NCBI GenBank assembly: GCA_025153445.1
Contig: JANZNS010000005.1
Span: 1 to 64,000 of the forward strand
Source of the DNA: Marinobacter sp. BGYM27
GTDB taxonomy: Bacteria > Pseudomonadota > Gammaproteobacteria > Pseudomonadales > Oleiphilaceae
Direction of reading: 5' to 3'
Length of the DNA stretch: 64,000 nt
Position 1 is the stretch's first letter. The number at the start of each line of letters is the position of its first letter. The translations under genes were made by a program, and so were the position numbers. The notes below the pieces were generated by a model. The model was not told where the DNA came from and ran no database searches. It worked only from the letters and a program-made list of their open reading frames with translations. Shown in pieces: positions 7,860 to 15,840 of the stretch.

Positions 7860-8793
7860 CGGCATCAACGGCAAGCTTTCCCGAAGACAAATCCTCAAGC
7901 TTTCTGCTGCAGCCGGGATTACAGGTGTTCTTGCGCCGCTTGGTGTTAGAGCCGAACAGGAAGAGGTCGTACGCCGGAGTATTCCGTCATCCGGTCAGCA
8001 GATCCCTGTTATCGGCCTCGGAACAGCTCGAACCTTCAATGTCAGCACTGACGATTCACCTGCATTGGCACCACTTAAACAGGTGCTGGAGGCTTTCTAT
8101 CAAGGTGGCGGACGTCTGATCGATAGCTCACCAATGTATGGCAGCGCGGAAAGCGTTGTCGGGCGACTGGCCAATGATTTGGGTATCGCCAGCGATCTGT
8201 TTATGGCGACCAAGGTCTGGACCCGAGGTGAAACTGAAGGGATTGCTCAGATCAAGCAATCAGAAAAACGCATGGGTAAAGGGTCTTTGGATTTGGTTCA
8301 GGTACATAACCTGGTCGATACACAAACCCAGCTGGACACCTTGAAGGCGTGGAAAAAGGAAGGACGAATCCGGTATATCGGCGTCACGCATTATCGCTCC
8401 GACGCCCACGACGAACTCGCAAAACTCTGCGAAAAAGAGCCGTTGGACTTCGTGCAGTTCAACTACAACATCGCCACACGGGATGCCGAACAGCGTTTAT
8501 TGCCGGCAGCGCGGGATAATGGCGTCGCTACGCTGATAAACGAGCCGTTTGAAAGCGGTTCTCTGTTCGGCAAAGTGCGCGGTGAATCGTTACCCGAATG
8601 GGCCACAGACTGGGGCATCAAAAGCTGGGCCCAGTTTTTTCTCAAGTTCATCGTCAGTCACCCGGCGGTAACCTGTGCGATTCCTGCAACGAGCGACCCG
8701 GAACATGCCCGCGATAATATCCAGGCGGCGCTATCGCCACTACCGGATCAGACCGCCCGCAAAAAAATGGCGGCTTTGTTCAACCGCTTGTAG
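7828..8793 (+). CDS. Tat-exported aldo/keto reductase
   Basis: 321 residues from the ATG at 7828, chosen for its AGGAGG site and because it exposes a twin-arginine signal: SRRQILKLSAAAGITGV, cut near VRA. The mature part is an aldo/keto reductase barrel: VIGLGTARTF, the catalytic pattern LIDSSPMYGSAESVVG with Asp and Tyr, the Lys in FMATKVW, LDLVQVHNLVD with the His, and FVQFNYN. Export by Tat implies NADPH-type cofactor loading in the cytoplasm, unusual for this mostly cytoplasmic family though known for a subset of TIM-barrel reductases. Overlaps the upstream transporter gene by 32 bases. Substrate unknown. Confidence 0.82.
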   Translation: MSTQNRPRHLNGINGKLSRRQILKLSAAAGITGVLAPLGVRAEQEEVVRRSIPSSGQQIPVIGLGTARTFNVSTDDSPALAPLKQVLEAFYQGGGRLIDSSPMYGSAESVVGRLANDLGIASDLFMATKVWTRGETEGIAQIKQSEKRMGKGSLDLVQVHNLVDTQTQLDTLKAWKKEGRIRYIGVTHYRSDAHDELAKLCEKEPLDFVQFNYNIATRDAEQRLLPAARDNGVATLINEPFESGSLFGKVRGESLPEWATDWGIKSWAQFFLKFIVSHPAVTCAIPATSDPEHARDNIQAALSPLPDQTARKKMAALFNRL

Positions 8794-9053
8794 TTTAGGC
8801 TACTCAGGCAGTACCTGTTGCCCATCACAACCGGTCAGGCACCATACTGGCGCTATTTTAGGCCACTTCATTTGAACCCTTCAGTTACAACGCTGTCAGT
8901 AGTCGCGTCGGCCGATGCAGTTCAACCGTCTTCAGTGTCGCTCGCTCGTGCAAAAATGACGACTTGAACAAACGCTGCAAGCGTCCTGCTCTTTTCAACC
9001 GGGATCACACAGTTGAACCCGTTACGCCCCACCTGGATTTGGATTGAAGTCTG

Positions 9054-9866
9054 ATGTTAAGCGTTAACCTTGGCCCTTTGAGTCTCCCTGCGAGCTACGT
9101 CCTGCTGCTTCTGGCATTTATCGTCGCTCTGATCGTCGGCTTGCTGGTGGGTCGTCGTGACGACAGGCCAATCGCTGGTACGATTGCTGACATTTTTTTG
9201 GTAGCAATGATCAGCGCGCGTATCGGATTTGTGCTGATGTATTTCGAGCATTATCAAGATGATCTATGGGGAATTATCGATATTCGGGACGGTGGATTTG
9301 ATGTGCTGTCCGGCGTAACGGGTGGTCTTGTTCTGAGCTTTTATCTGTTATGGCGCCGCCCGGCTAACCGGCGCGCGCTCGGGTTTGCGGTTGCTTCGGG
9401 TTTTATGACCTGGGGAGCCATCACGGCCACCGTCAGCCTTATCGAAACGCAAGCCAACAAGGTGCCTGATGAACTTTTCGCCAATCTTGACGGCGTATCA
9501 ACGACATTGGGCCAAATTTCGCCGGACAAGCCTATGGTCGTTAATCTTTGGGCTTCCTGGTGTCCGCCATGCATCCGGGAAATGCCAGTTCTGGCTGCGG
9601 CCCAAAAGCAACATCCCGATATTGCCTTTATCTTCGTCAATCAAGGTGAAGATGCAGAAACGATCAGGCAATTTATTGCCCACACCGACCTCGAGCTCAA
9701 CAACACATTGACGGATACCGCGGGAAATCTCGGGCGCATAACGGGCAGTCATGGGCTACCGACAACCTTGTTCTATGATGCCAATGGCCGGCAGGTTGAT
9801 GCTCACATGGGGGAATTATCCAAAGCTACGCTGGCGCGAAGCCTCTCTCACTTTTCGTCTGATTGA
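9054..9866 (+). CDS. Lgt-like membrane domain fused to TlpA-type thioredoxin
   Basis: 270 residues. N-terminal part (about 1-140) has four hydrophobic segments and a shortened Lgt-like core (ARIGFVLMYFEHYQDDLWGI...GGFDVLSGVTGG), similar in plan to prolipoprotein diacylglyceryl transferase but without its conserved HGG motif, so unlikely to be an active transferase. The C-terminal part is a periplasmic TlpA/ResA-like thioredoxin domain with redox motif WASWCPPC (Cys170, Cys173) and the cis-Pro loop HGLPTTLFYD. It probably reduces or shuffles disulfides in exported proteins, anchored by the Lgt-like part. This fusion is seen in other gammaproteobacteria. It stands alone; a 31-bp palindrome lies just after it. 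Confidence 0.8.
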   Translation: MLSVNLGPLSLPASYVLLLLAFIVALIVGLLVGRRDDRPIAGTIADIFLVAMISARIGFVLMYFEHYQDDLWGIIDIRDGGFDVLSGVTGGLVLSFYLLWRRPANRRALGFAVASGFMTWGAITATVSLIETQANKVPDELFANLDGVSTTLGQISPDKPMVVNLWASWCPPCIREMPVLAAAQKQHPDIAFIFVNQGEDAETIRQFIAHTDLELNNTLTDTAGNLGRITGSHGLPTTLFYDANGRQVDAHMGELSKATLARSLSHFSSD

Positions 9867-9912
9867 TCTCGGTCGCATTGACGTCTATTCGATCACAAAA
9901 ACAATACCTGCC

Positions 9913-9943
9913 ACGATTTTGTAGGAACTTCCTACAAAATCGT
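9913..9943. repeat. 31-bp perfect palindrome
   Basis: Arms ACGATTTTGTAGGAA (9913-9927) and TTCCTACAAAATCGT (9929-9943) are exact reverse complements around one central C. As RNA it would form a 13-bp stem with a five-base loop, but no U-run follows on either strand, so it is not a standard terminator. It lies 46 bp after the TlpA fusion gene and 50 bp before the signalling operon. It could be an operator for that operon or a REP-like element. Confidence 0.7.
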
Positions 9944-9992
9944 TCAGCGTCTACTGATACTCTTCCCTAATTATCATCAGTCTGGATCGGAT

Positions 9993-11522
9993 ATGAGCAT
10001 GGACAGCAGCCTGATACCGCAGGTTATCGTGCGTTACGACAACGAGCAGTCGCGACGGGATTTTGAGGTGATTTTCGGTCAGGATTTTGCCATCACACCG
10101 TTTAGCTCTGATGCCACTGCCCTTGCTCATCTCGACGAATCCGGTCGGTGTCCTGCTGCCGTTTTTATGCTCTCCGATGCTCCGACAGGTCAGGACCAAT
10201 CGGCTTTTCTGTTGAGGGTCAGGGACGCCTTTCCCACCGTATTGAAAATTCTGATCTGCGATTCGATGCCGTTGGACCTGCTGGTATCACTGCTGGACAG
10301 AGGGCTGGTCGATGCCTGTTTTGAGCGCCCTTTTAATCCTGATCCGGTTCGTTCCAAGGTGCTCACCGCTGCCCTGACTGCCCAGGCAACGCCGCCAGTT
10401 TTGGGCAACTTAACCGGTCCGGTCGCTGGTGTTCGTCCAGTGGTTTTAATCGTCGACGATGAGACGGTCTCAACCCGCTATCTGAGCCTTCAACTGGAGC
10501 GCATGCAGGACGAATTTCGCGTTCTTTGCGCTGCGAATGCTGAAGAAGCATTTGAGATAATCCGTCGCGGGGAGGAATCCATTACCGTGGTGATGACCGA
10601 TCAGCGGATGCCCGGTCAGCAGGGCAAAGAGCTGCTCGATGAGCTCAAACAATCGCACCCGGAAGTGATCCGGATTTTGACCTCTGCTTATGGTGAGGTC
10701 GATGTTGCACTGGGCGCGGTTAATGATGGCAAGATCTTCCGCTATCAAACCAAACCCTGGCGCACACCGGAACTACTCGATTTGTTCCGCGAAGCGTTGG
10801 CGCATCATCACGCGCTGGTTGCGGCTCGTGAGAACTCCAGGTCGCAAACTGATGCACAATTTGCGGCGCTGCGTTCAAAGCGTTATCAGCGCTTGCGCGA
10901 CTGCGTTTCCGCGGTGCTTGATCCGATAATTGGTGATGCCGGAATGACAGACTGGCTGCAGGCACTTGAGGTGATTCAAGCCCTGCCTGCCAACACCTCC
11001 CACGTCAGGGCGAGCCGCGACACGACGCTCGAACGGGATCTGATCCAACAATTCCCTGAACTGATAAAACGTGAGCTGAGTGGGTTATCGTTGCATAAAG
11101 CGGAACCCGATCCACTCTCTTCCGAGCAGTTTTTTGCGGAGTTGAAAGCAGCTGAGGCGGCCGAGAGTCAATCCGTCAATTCGAGCGCCCCGTCATTACT
11201 GGCGCTATTTTGTCGGTCGCTGGTGGTGTTGCTGAAAGCATCAGGAATGACCCACATGGACTTCGCCACAGGTTCAGAGTGCGATGCAGACGTTGTGTTA
11301 TCAACGCGCCGCGAATTGCACATGTACACGCACTTGCTGGCTCCCCTCACCCGTATATCCCAGCCTCTCCTTCAGCAACAGGTGGCCTTTCTGCTATTGC
11401 ATGTCGCGGCTATAAATCTCGGCACCAAACTGACCGTTACCGGTGGGCAACAACGCTTTGGTCTGGCGCTCAGGTTTGCTGCTTTCAACGATGCGCCGGC
11501 ATCGAGCGCAGAGCATGGATAA
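9993..11522 (+). CDS. Two-receiver response regulator with unrecognised C-terminal domain
   Basis: 509 residues. Residues about 8-125 form a receiver-like domain that lacks the phosphoacceptor (AAVFMLSDAPTGQDQ where a D would be). Residues about 147-280 are a canonical receiver: VLIVDDE, phosphoacceptor Asp203 in VVMTDQRMPGQQG, TSAYG and the KPW motif typical of regulators that drive HD-GYP or PAS outputs. The rest (about 290-509) is not recognised; a final segment with QVAFLLLHVAAINLGTKL and FGLALRFA faintly resembles a degenerate kinase ATPase fold. No DNA-binding domain is visible. Its stop overlaps the next gene by eight bases, so it is part of a three-gene operon with a LuxR regulator and a kinase. 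Cytoplasmic. Confidence 0.8.
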   Translation: MSMDSSLIPQVIVRYDNEQSRRDFEVIFGQDFAITPFSSDATALAHLDESGRCPAAVFMLSDAPTGQDQSAFLLRVRDAFPTVLKILICDSMPLDLLVSLLDRGLVDACFERPFNPDPVRSKVLTAALTAQATPPVLGNLTGPVAGVRPVVLIVDDETVSTRYLSLQLERMQDEFRVLCAANAEEAFEIIRRGEESITVVMTDQRMPGQQGKELLDELKQSHPEVIRILTSAYGEVDVALGAVNDGKIFRYQTKPWRTPELLDLFREALAHHHALVAARENSRSQTDAQFAALRSKRYQRLRDCVSAVLDPIIGDAGMTDWLQALEVIQALPANTSHVRASRDTTLERDLIQQFPELIKRELSGLSLHKAEPDPLSSEQFFAELKAAEAAESQSVNSSAPSLLALFCRSLVVLLKASGMTHMDFATGSECDADVVLSTRRELHMYTHLLAPLTRISQPLLQQQVAFLLLHVAAINLGTKLTVTGGQQRFGLALRFAAFNDAPASSAEHG

Positions 11523-12174
11523 CGCGAGCCGGCATCACCCCCAAAACATCCGGTTATACCTGACGGTGGGGCAACGGCTGCTTCGCGATAGCTTACTGTT
11601 TCAACTGTTGCTGCACGATGACGTTGAGCTGGTTGGTGAGTCCGAAACCGGGCTCGATACACTTAATCGCCTGGAAGCAGCGCGCCCTGGCGTGCTGATT
11701 ATTGAAGAAGACCTTCTGGATAACGACGGCCTGACCATCGCAGAGAATGCCCTGAGCATGAACCCCACACTCGCCGTTCTGCTGATTTCCGAGATAACAG
11801 TCAGCGCCGGTCGGCTGGCGATTTATCTTGAAGCGGGTATCAAGGCGGTAGTGTCCAAGCATCAGTCGATACAGGAGTTGATCAAGACGCTGTTCTATAT
11901 TCGCAACGGTCAGGTTTACGTTGGCACGTTGCAGACGCCGGGAAATAACGCTGGCGAAGCGATGGTGGCCTACCGCGCGCTCTCCCGCCGTGAACGGGAG
12001 GTCGCGCAACTCATGGCGCGCCGTGTGCCGGTTAAAGATATTGCCGACCAGCTTGGCGTATCTTGCAAAACGGTTCACTCCTACAAGGATCGTATTTTTA
12101 TAAAACTGGGTTTCGAAAGGCTGCCCGAACTTATTCTGTTTATGAAACGCCAGTCTCAGGGAGCCGCTGCATGA
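11515..12174 (+). CDS. LuxR/NarL-family regulator with degenerate receiver
   Basis: 219 residues from the ATG at 11515, which overlaps the previous stop. The N-terminal receiver-like domain (about 8-125) lacks the acidic pair (LYLTVGQRLLRD in place of VDDH) and has Glu64/Glu65 where the phosphoacceptor Asp normally sits (VLIIEEDLLDNDG); the Lys is kept (AVVSKHQS). The C-terminal LuxR helix-turn-helix is intact: LSRREREVAQLMARRVPVKD, IADQLGVSCKTVHSYKDRIF, IKLGF. It should bind DNA, probably without classical phosphorylation. The four-base overlap ATGA with the downstream kinase gene indicates translational coupling, so kinase and atypical regulator are likely used together. Confidence 0.85.
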   Translation: MDNASRHHPQNIRLYLTVGQRLLRDSLLFQLLLHDDVELVGESETGLDTLNRLEAARPGVLIIEEDLLDNDGLTIAENALSMNPTLAVLLISEITVSAGRLAIYLEAGIKAVVSKHQSIQELIKTLFYIRNGQVYVGTLQTPGNNAGEAMVAYRALSRREREVAQLMARRVPVKDIADQLGVSCKTVHSYKDRIFIKLGFERLPELILFMKRQSQGAAA

Positions 12175-13544
12175 AGGTGCTGTCCGGAATAGAACAGATA
12201 CGTAAACTCCCGCAATTTCGCCAATCACGGTTCGAACGGTTTTACCGGAGCCAGTCCCGGTATCGGGTGCTGCCATTGTTGGCCGACGTGTCGCTGGCGA
12301 TGACCTTCATTGGCACTCTGATTTTTTTAGCCGGGCTTGCCTTCAGTCCCGCCGGTAATGGCATTGCAGCAAGCCACATCGTCTATCTGCTGATCTTGGC
12401 CGGGCTAGTCGCCGCTCACCGGTTTACCCGGTTAAGACAGAAATCACCACTGATCGTTTATCTTGTGTTCATCCACATGGCGGTCTTCAGCTACCTGGGT
12501 TATATCCTGTCGGGCGGTCAGGTGGTGGCGATTGTCGGTTTATTTTTCTTTGTCAGTTCAGTTGGCATTATTACGTTATCGCTACGCCATACCCTGGCCA
12601 TTTTAGCGCTGAATCTTCTGTTGCTTGTTCTAGCGACGGTGCTGGCGACCGATAAAGGAGCGTTCGGGCCCACGCTAACCCATGTTCTTTCAAACTGGCT
12701 GATTTTGATGTGCCTGGTGGTGGCGCCCTTGTCTGCGCACTTTTTTTCGCTATTTCTGCGTAATTTGCTGGCGTTCCAGTTCTTGCTTCGGGACCGTAAT
12801 CTGTTGCTATCGAAAACACTCCAGACACTGGAGCATACTGAAGACCGGTTAGCGCAGGAACAGAAGCATCAGGCGCTTAGCCATATGGCCAAGGGGTTGC
12901 TGCACGAAATCATGAATCCGTTGAATGGTGCGAGCCAGGCGGTCGAGTTTGCCTCTGCAATTAATCAGACGCCTGAGATTAGTGAAGCACTCAACGACGC
13001 AAGGCTTCAGCAGCAGCGAATTGCCGATATCGTTTCGGACCTTATCGAGTTTTCCCGACCCGAACCGGCCCACCAGAGTGAACAGGTGAATCCCCGCCAG
13101 TTAATTGAGACCGCCATGCGGTTCTGTCAGCACCAGCTTCGTGGCATCGAAGTCCATATCCATATTCCGGATGGTATTCAGCTACTGTGCTATCCATCAG
13201 CGCTAACACAGGTGTTCGTCAATCTGTTGCTGAATGCAGCGTCTGCGCTGACCGCCGCCGGGGAGCAAAACTCGAAGCGTATCGATATCACGGGAACCTT
13301 GTCTTCGAAGCAGTTGCTGATTGCAGTCAGAGATAACGGCCACGGCATTGCAGGTGAGGACATCAAACGGCTGACCGACCCTTTCTATTCCACCCAGAAC
13401 ACGCCGGATAATCTTGGGCTTGGGCTCAGTATTTGCCAAACGATTATGCGCCATCACAATGGCACGATGGAGATCAGGAGTGTTGCGCAGGAGTGGACTG
13501 AGGTGGTGCTTGCCCTACCTTCCGTTGTCGCTAAAAGCCCGTAG
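12171..13544 (+). CDS. Membrane sensor histidine kinase
   Basis: 457 residues from the ATG at 12171 (GGGAG upstream). The N-terminal half (about 38-205) has six hydrophobic segments and no large periplasmic loop, so any stimulus is likely sensed within the membrane. A short coiled region leads to the dimerisation motif LLHEIMNPLNGASQ with His245, then the ATPase domain with N-box VNLLLNAASAL, G1 DNGHGI and G2 GLGLSIC. The HEIMNPLNG form is close to HELNNPLN kinases of the RegB/NtrB-like group. Co-encoded with two response regulators, of which only the first has an intact phosphoacceptor, so phosphotransfer most likely targets Asp203 of that protein. Confidence 0.86.
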   Translation: MKVLSGIEQIRKLPQFRQSRFERFYRSQSRYRVLPLLADVSLAMTFIGTLIFLAGLAFSPAGNGIAASHIVYLLILAGLVAAHRFTRLRQKSPLIVYLVFIHMAVFSYLGYILSGGQVVAIVGLFFFVSSVGIITLSLRHTLAILALNLLLLVLATVLATDKGAFGPTLTHVLSNWLILMCLVVAPLSAHFFSLFLRNLLAFQFLLRDRNLLLSKTLQTLEHTEDRLAQEQKHQALSHMAKGLLHEIMNPLNGASQAVEFASAINQTPEISEALNDARLQQQRIADIVSDLIEFSRPEPAHQSEQVNPRQLIETAMRFCQHQLRGIEVHIHIPDGIQLLCYPSALTQVFVNLLLNAASALTAAGEQNSKRIDITGTLSSKQLLIAVRDNGHGIAGEDIKRLTDPFYSTQNTPDNLGLGLSICQTIMRHHNGTMEIRSVAQEWTEVVLALPSVVAKSP

Positions 13545-13757
13545 ATCATCGCTGCTCAAGTGCAGTGCTGACCGAAAAATCGTGCGGATGTGTTGCCACA
13601 CGCTTGGCGGAGCAAAAGAGCCAGGACATCCTTGTCACTGGCAGGCCTGATTGCTCATTCAGGACAAGCGATACCCCGCACCGAAGGTCATTGTATTGAT
13701 CACCAAGGCCCGGGCACCCATCGAAGTCATAACGGATACACCATCAAATCGACTAAC

Positions 13758-13781
13758 GCCTGCGCTCATGACGCCGCAGGC
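13758..13781. terminator. Weak hairpin between convergent genes
   Basis: Arms GCCTGCG (13758-13764) and CGCAGGC (13775-13781) with a 10-base loop, followed by CATTTGT on the plus strand. It lies between the kinase stop at 13544 and the CotH-type gene stop at 13796. Placement suits a terminator; the lack of a clear U-run keeps confidence low. Confidence 0.32.
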
Positions 13782-13795
13782 ATTTGTCAGTGGTT

Positions 13796-15583
13796 TTATG
13801 GCACCTCCGGTCCGTATTCCAGCGTGATATTCAGGGTCATATCGACATCGCCTTCGCTACCGGCATCACCAACCTTATTGATAGTTACTGAGCCTGTTGC
13901 ACCCATAGCGAGAGTTCGCACATCGCCTGGCAGGCTTTCGTCTACCTCAAACAATATGGCGTTGGTAGCAAGACCGTGCACGCGGTGCTCGCCGGGCACA
14001 AAGTCAGTCGCTTCCACGAACAGTTGCAGCACGTAAGGCTTGAATGCGTTGTTCACATCAACGCCAATCAGCAACAGGCTGATGACTTCCGGTGACGCTT
14101 CGCGATCCACGCTGTAAACCAGACTGTCCACTTCAAATGCGGCGAAGGTCAGACTTGCAGAAACCGCGTGGCCGTCCGGCAAGGTGAAAAGGAAGGAACC
14201 GGTATCCTTACCGTTTTCAGCTTTAAACGAACCGGTCAATGACGTCGTAACCGGGCTGTTGCAATCAGGCGCACGGTCCTCAAGCAGGTAGACCTGATCA
14301 TTCTGAACGGGCAATGCCAGCGCCTGCTCGATTGCTACTCGACGCGATGGCCGGTAATCGTCATCACCAGGATCACCCTTGCCACTCACAAACGTTTTAA
14401 CGCTTTCGGTGTTCTGAGTCGGAGTGTCGGTCAACTGCGCAATCTCGTTCAGCCTGGAGATCAGATCGGCTTCGTTCCATTGAGTGGCTAACAGATCCTC
14501 AAGTTCTGCGGCGTACTTCGCCCGATAGGTCGGCATTTCAAACAGGCGGTTGGCCAGTGAAAAGTTGCGATACAACACACCCGTCATGGGTTTCAATGGA
14601 TGCTCGCCGCGAAATGCGGTATCCGGTCCCCAAGGAATAAAATGAAAAAGGCCGTCGTTAGTATCCCGATAGATGTGGAAGTTATTGGCATTCCCAGTGG
14701 CGGAATCCCACGCGCCTATCAGCGTCTCCACGGCCCAGAATTTAATGAACTCGTCCACATCCAAAAGTTGCGGCAGCACATTCATCATCTGTTCGTCTGG
14801 CAGCGCGAGCGCAACGTTCAGCGCTTGTAGATCGGCACGATCGTTTTCTTTTTCATGGTTTTTCTTCTCAAAACGCTGGCTCAGGAATTCGCCGAAATCA
14901 GCGGTTTGGGCTTCGTACTGATTACCGTCGTCATCACCGAATACGCGCTTCAGGAAAGGGTCCTTGATTGGTTCAACATTGGTGAATATGCCGAGGTTTT
15001 GCCCATTCACGCTGACTTTCGCATAGTTGCACATGGGGGCCCCAATGCCGGCAGCGCGGAACTGATCGTAGGCGAGGCATTGGCGCGCATTGGATGGGTC
15101 CTGACGATTGTTGTTGAGCGTCATTCGGTTGGAGTTCTGGTAGGTTCTTCCCTTCCAGAGATCATTAAAGTCCAGCTTCAACGACGGAGTGCTTGGACTA
15201 AGTGACCCCATGTAGCCTTTCTTGCGGACAATCACGTCTTCCATCCGCTCGCCGTCGATGGACACAACCGCTGTGAATTCAGTGTATTCGTATTCGGGAA
15301 TGCATTCCCGGGCAGTGCTGGCCAGAGTGCGGCCTTCTGATCGAAGTTGGCGAAACGCCCCGGGCTCCATGGTGATATCCACGGCGAGCACCCTATCAGT
15401 CTCGTACAGCGGTCCTTCACCACCGATATTAACAGGCTCTCTCGGCGGCTCAACGGCTGAAGGGCTGGTCGTTTCCGACTCGCTGCCTCCGCATCCTGTG
15501 ATGGCAAGTGCCAGCATGCAAACTGAGCCAGCGAATCGCAGTGATAGCAGGGTTTCAATTCGCCGATTGTTTGTTGTTCTCAT
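13796..15583 (-). CDS. CotH-kinase-family lipoprotein
   Basis: 595 residues, start ATG with GGGAG six bases upstream. A lipoprotein signal ends in LALAITGC (Cys about 31). The body (about 60-440) is a CotH-like atypical kinase fold: VIVRKKGYMG, SLKLDFND, MTLNNN, NANNFHIYRD and FHFIPWGPDTAF, the last two supplying the Asn and Asp expected for Mg-ATP. The C-terminal part (about 455-595) is strand-rich with no recognised domain. In Bacillus, CotH phosphorylates spore-coat proteins; bacterial secreted homologues outside spore formers are little studied. Predicted to be membrane-anchored on the periplasmic or outer face, where an ATP source is unclear. Single gene, convergent with the signalling operon. 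Confidence 0.78.
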   Translation of the reverse strand: MRTTNNRRIETLLSLRFAGSVCMLALAITGCGGSESETTSPSAVEPPREPVNIGGEGPLYETDRVLAVDITMEPGAFRQLRSEGRTLASTARECIPEYEYTEFTAVVSIDGERMEDVIVRKKGYMGSLSPSTPSLKLDFNDLWKGRTYQNSNRMTLNNNRQDPSNARQCLAYDQFRAAGIGAPMCNYAKVSVNGQNLGIFTNVEPIKDPFLKRVFGDDDGNQYEAQTADFGEFLSQRFEKKNHEKENDRADLQALNVALALPDEQMMNVLPQLLDVDEFIKFWAVETLIGAWDSATGNANNFHIYRDTNDGLFHFIPWGPDTAFRGEHPLKPMTGVLYRNFSLANRLFEMPTYRAKYAAELEDLLATQWNEADLISRLNEIAQLTDTPTQNTESVKTFVSGKGDPGDDDYRPSRRVAIEQALALPVQNDQVYLLEDRAPDCNSPVTTSLTGSFKAENGKDTGSFLFTLPDGHAVSASLTFAAFEVDSLVYSVDREASPEVISLLLIGVDVNNAFKPYVLQLFVEATDFVPGEHRVHGLATNAILFEVDESLPGDVRTLAMGATGSVTINKVGDAGSEGDVDMTLNITLEYGPEVP

Positions 15584-15741
15584 TTATAACTCCCTCAGAG
15601 CTTGGTCGTGCGCCAGCAAATGCCAGCTGAGGTGAGTATCCCGGGAGGGTGATATCGATGTATGTAAGACGGTCTTACGCCTCAGTTCCGGCGAGAAAAC
15701 AGGTTAATGCGAGGGAGTGCGCTGTCGGGAGATTCGGGCGA

Positions 15742-15769
15742 TTGGGGTGAAGTATAAGGTTCACCCCAA
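15742..15769. repeat. 10-bp inverted repeat upstream of CotH-type gene
   Basis: Arms TTGGGGTGAA (15742-15751) and TTCACCCCAA (15760-15769) with an eight-base spacer. It lies in the interval between the CotH-type gene (start 15583, minus) and the stop of the HPt/EAL gene at 15841 (minus). No U-run follows on either strand. It could be a weak terminator for the HPt/EAL gene or an operator for the CotH-type gene. Confidence 0.5.
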
Positions 15770-15840
15770 ACAGTAGCACAGGCAGCAACAGGCTTCCGAC
15801 AGGAATCGTGACTTCCGAATACCAAAAAATCGGGGCCGTA

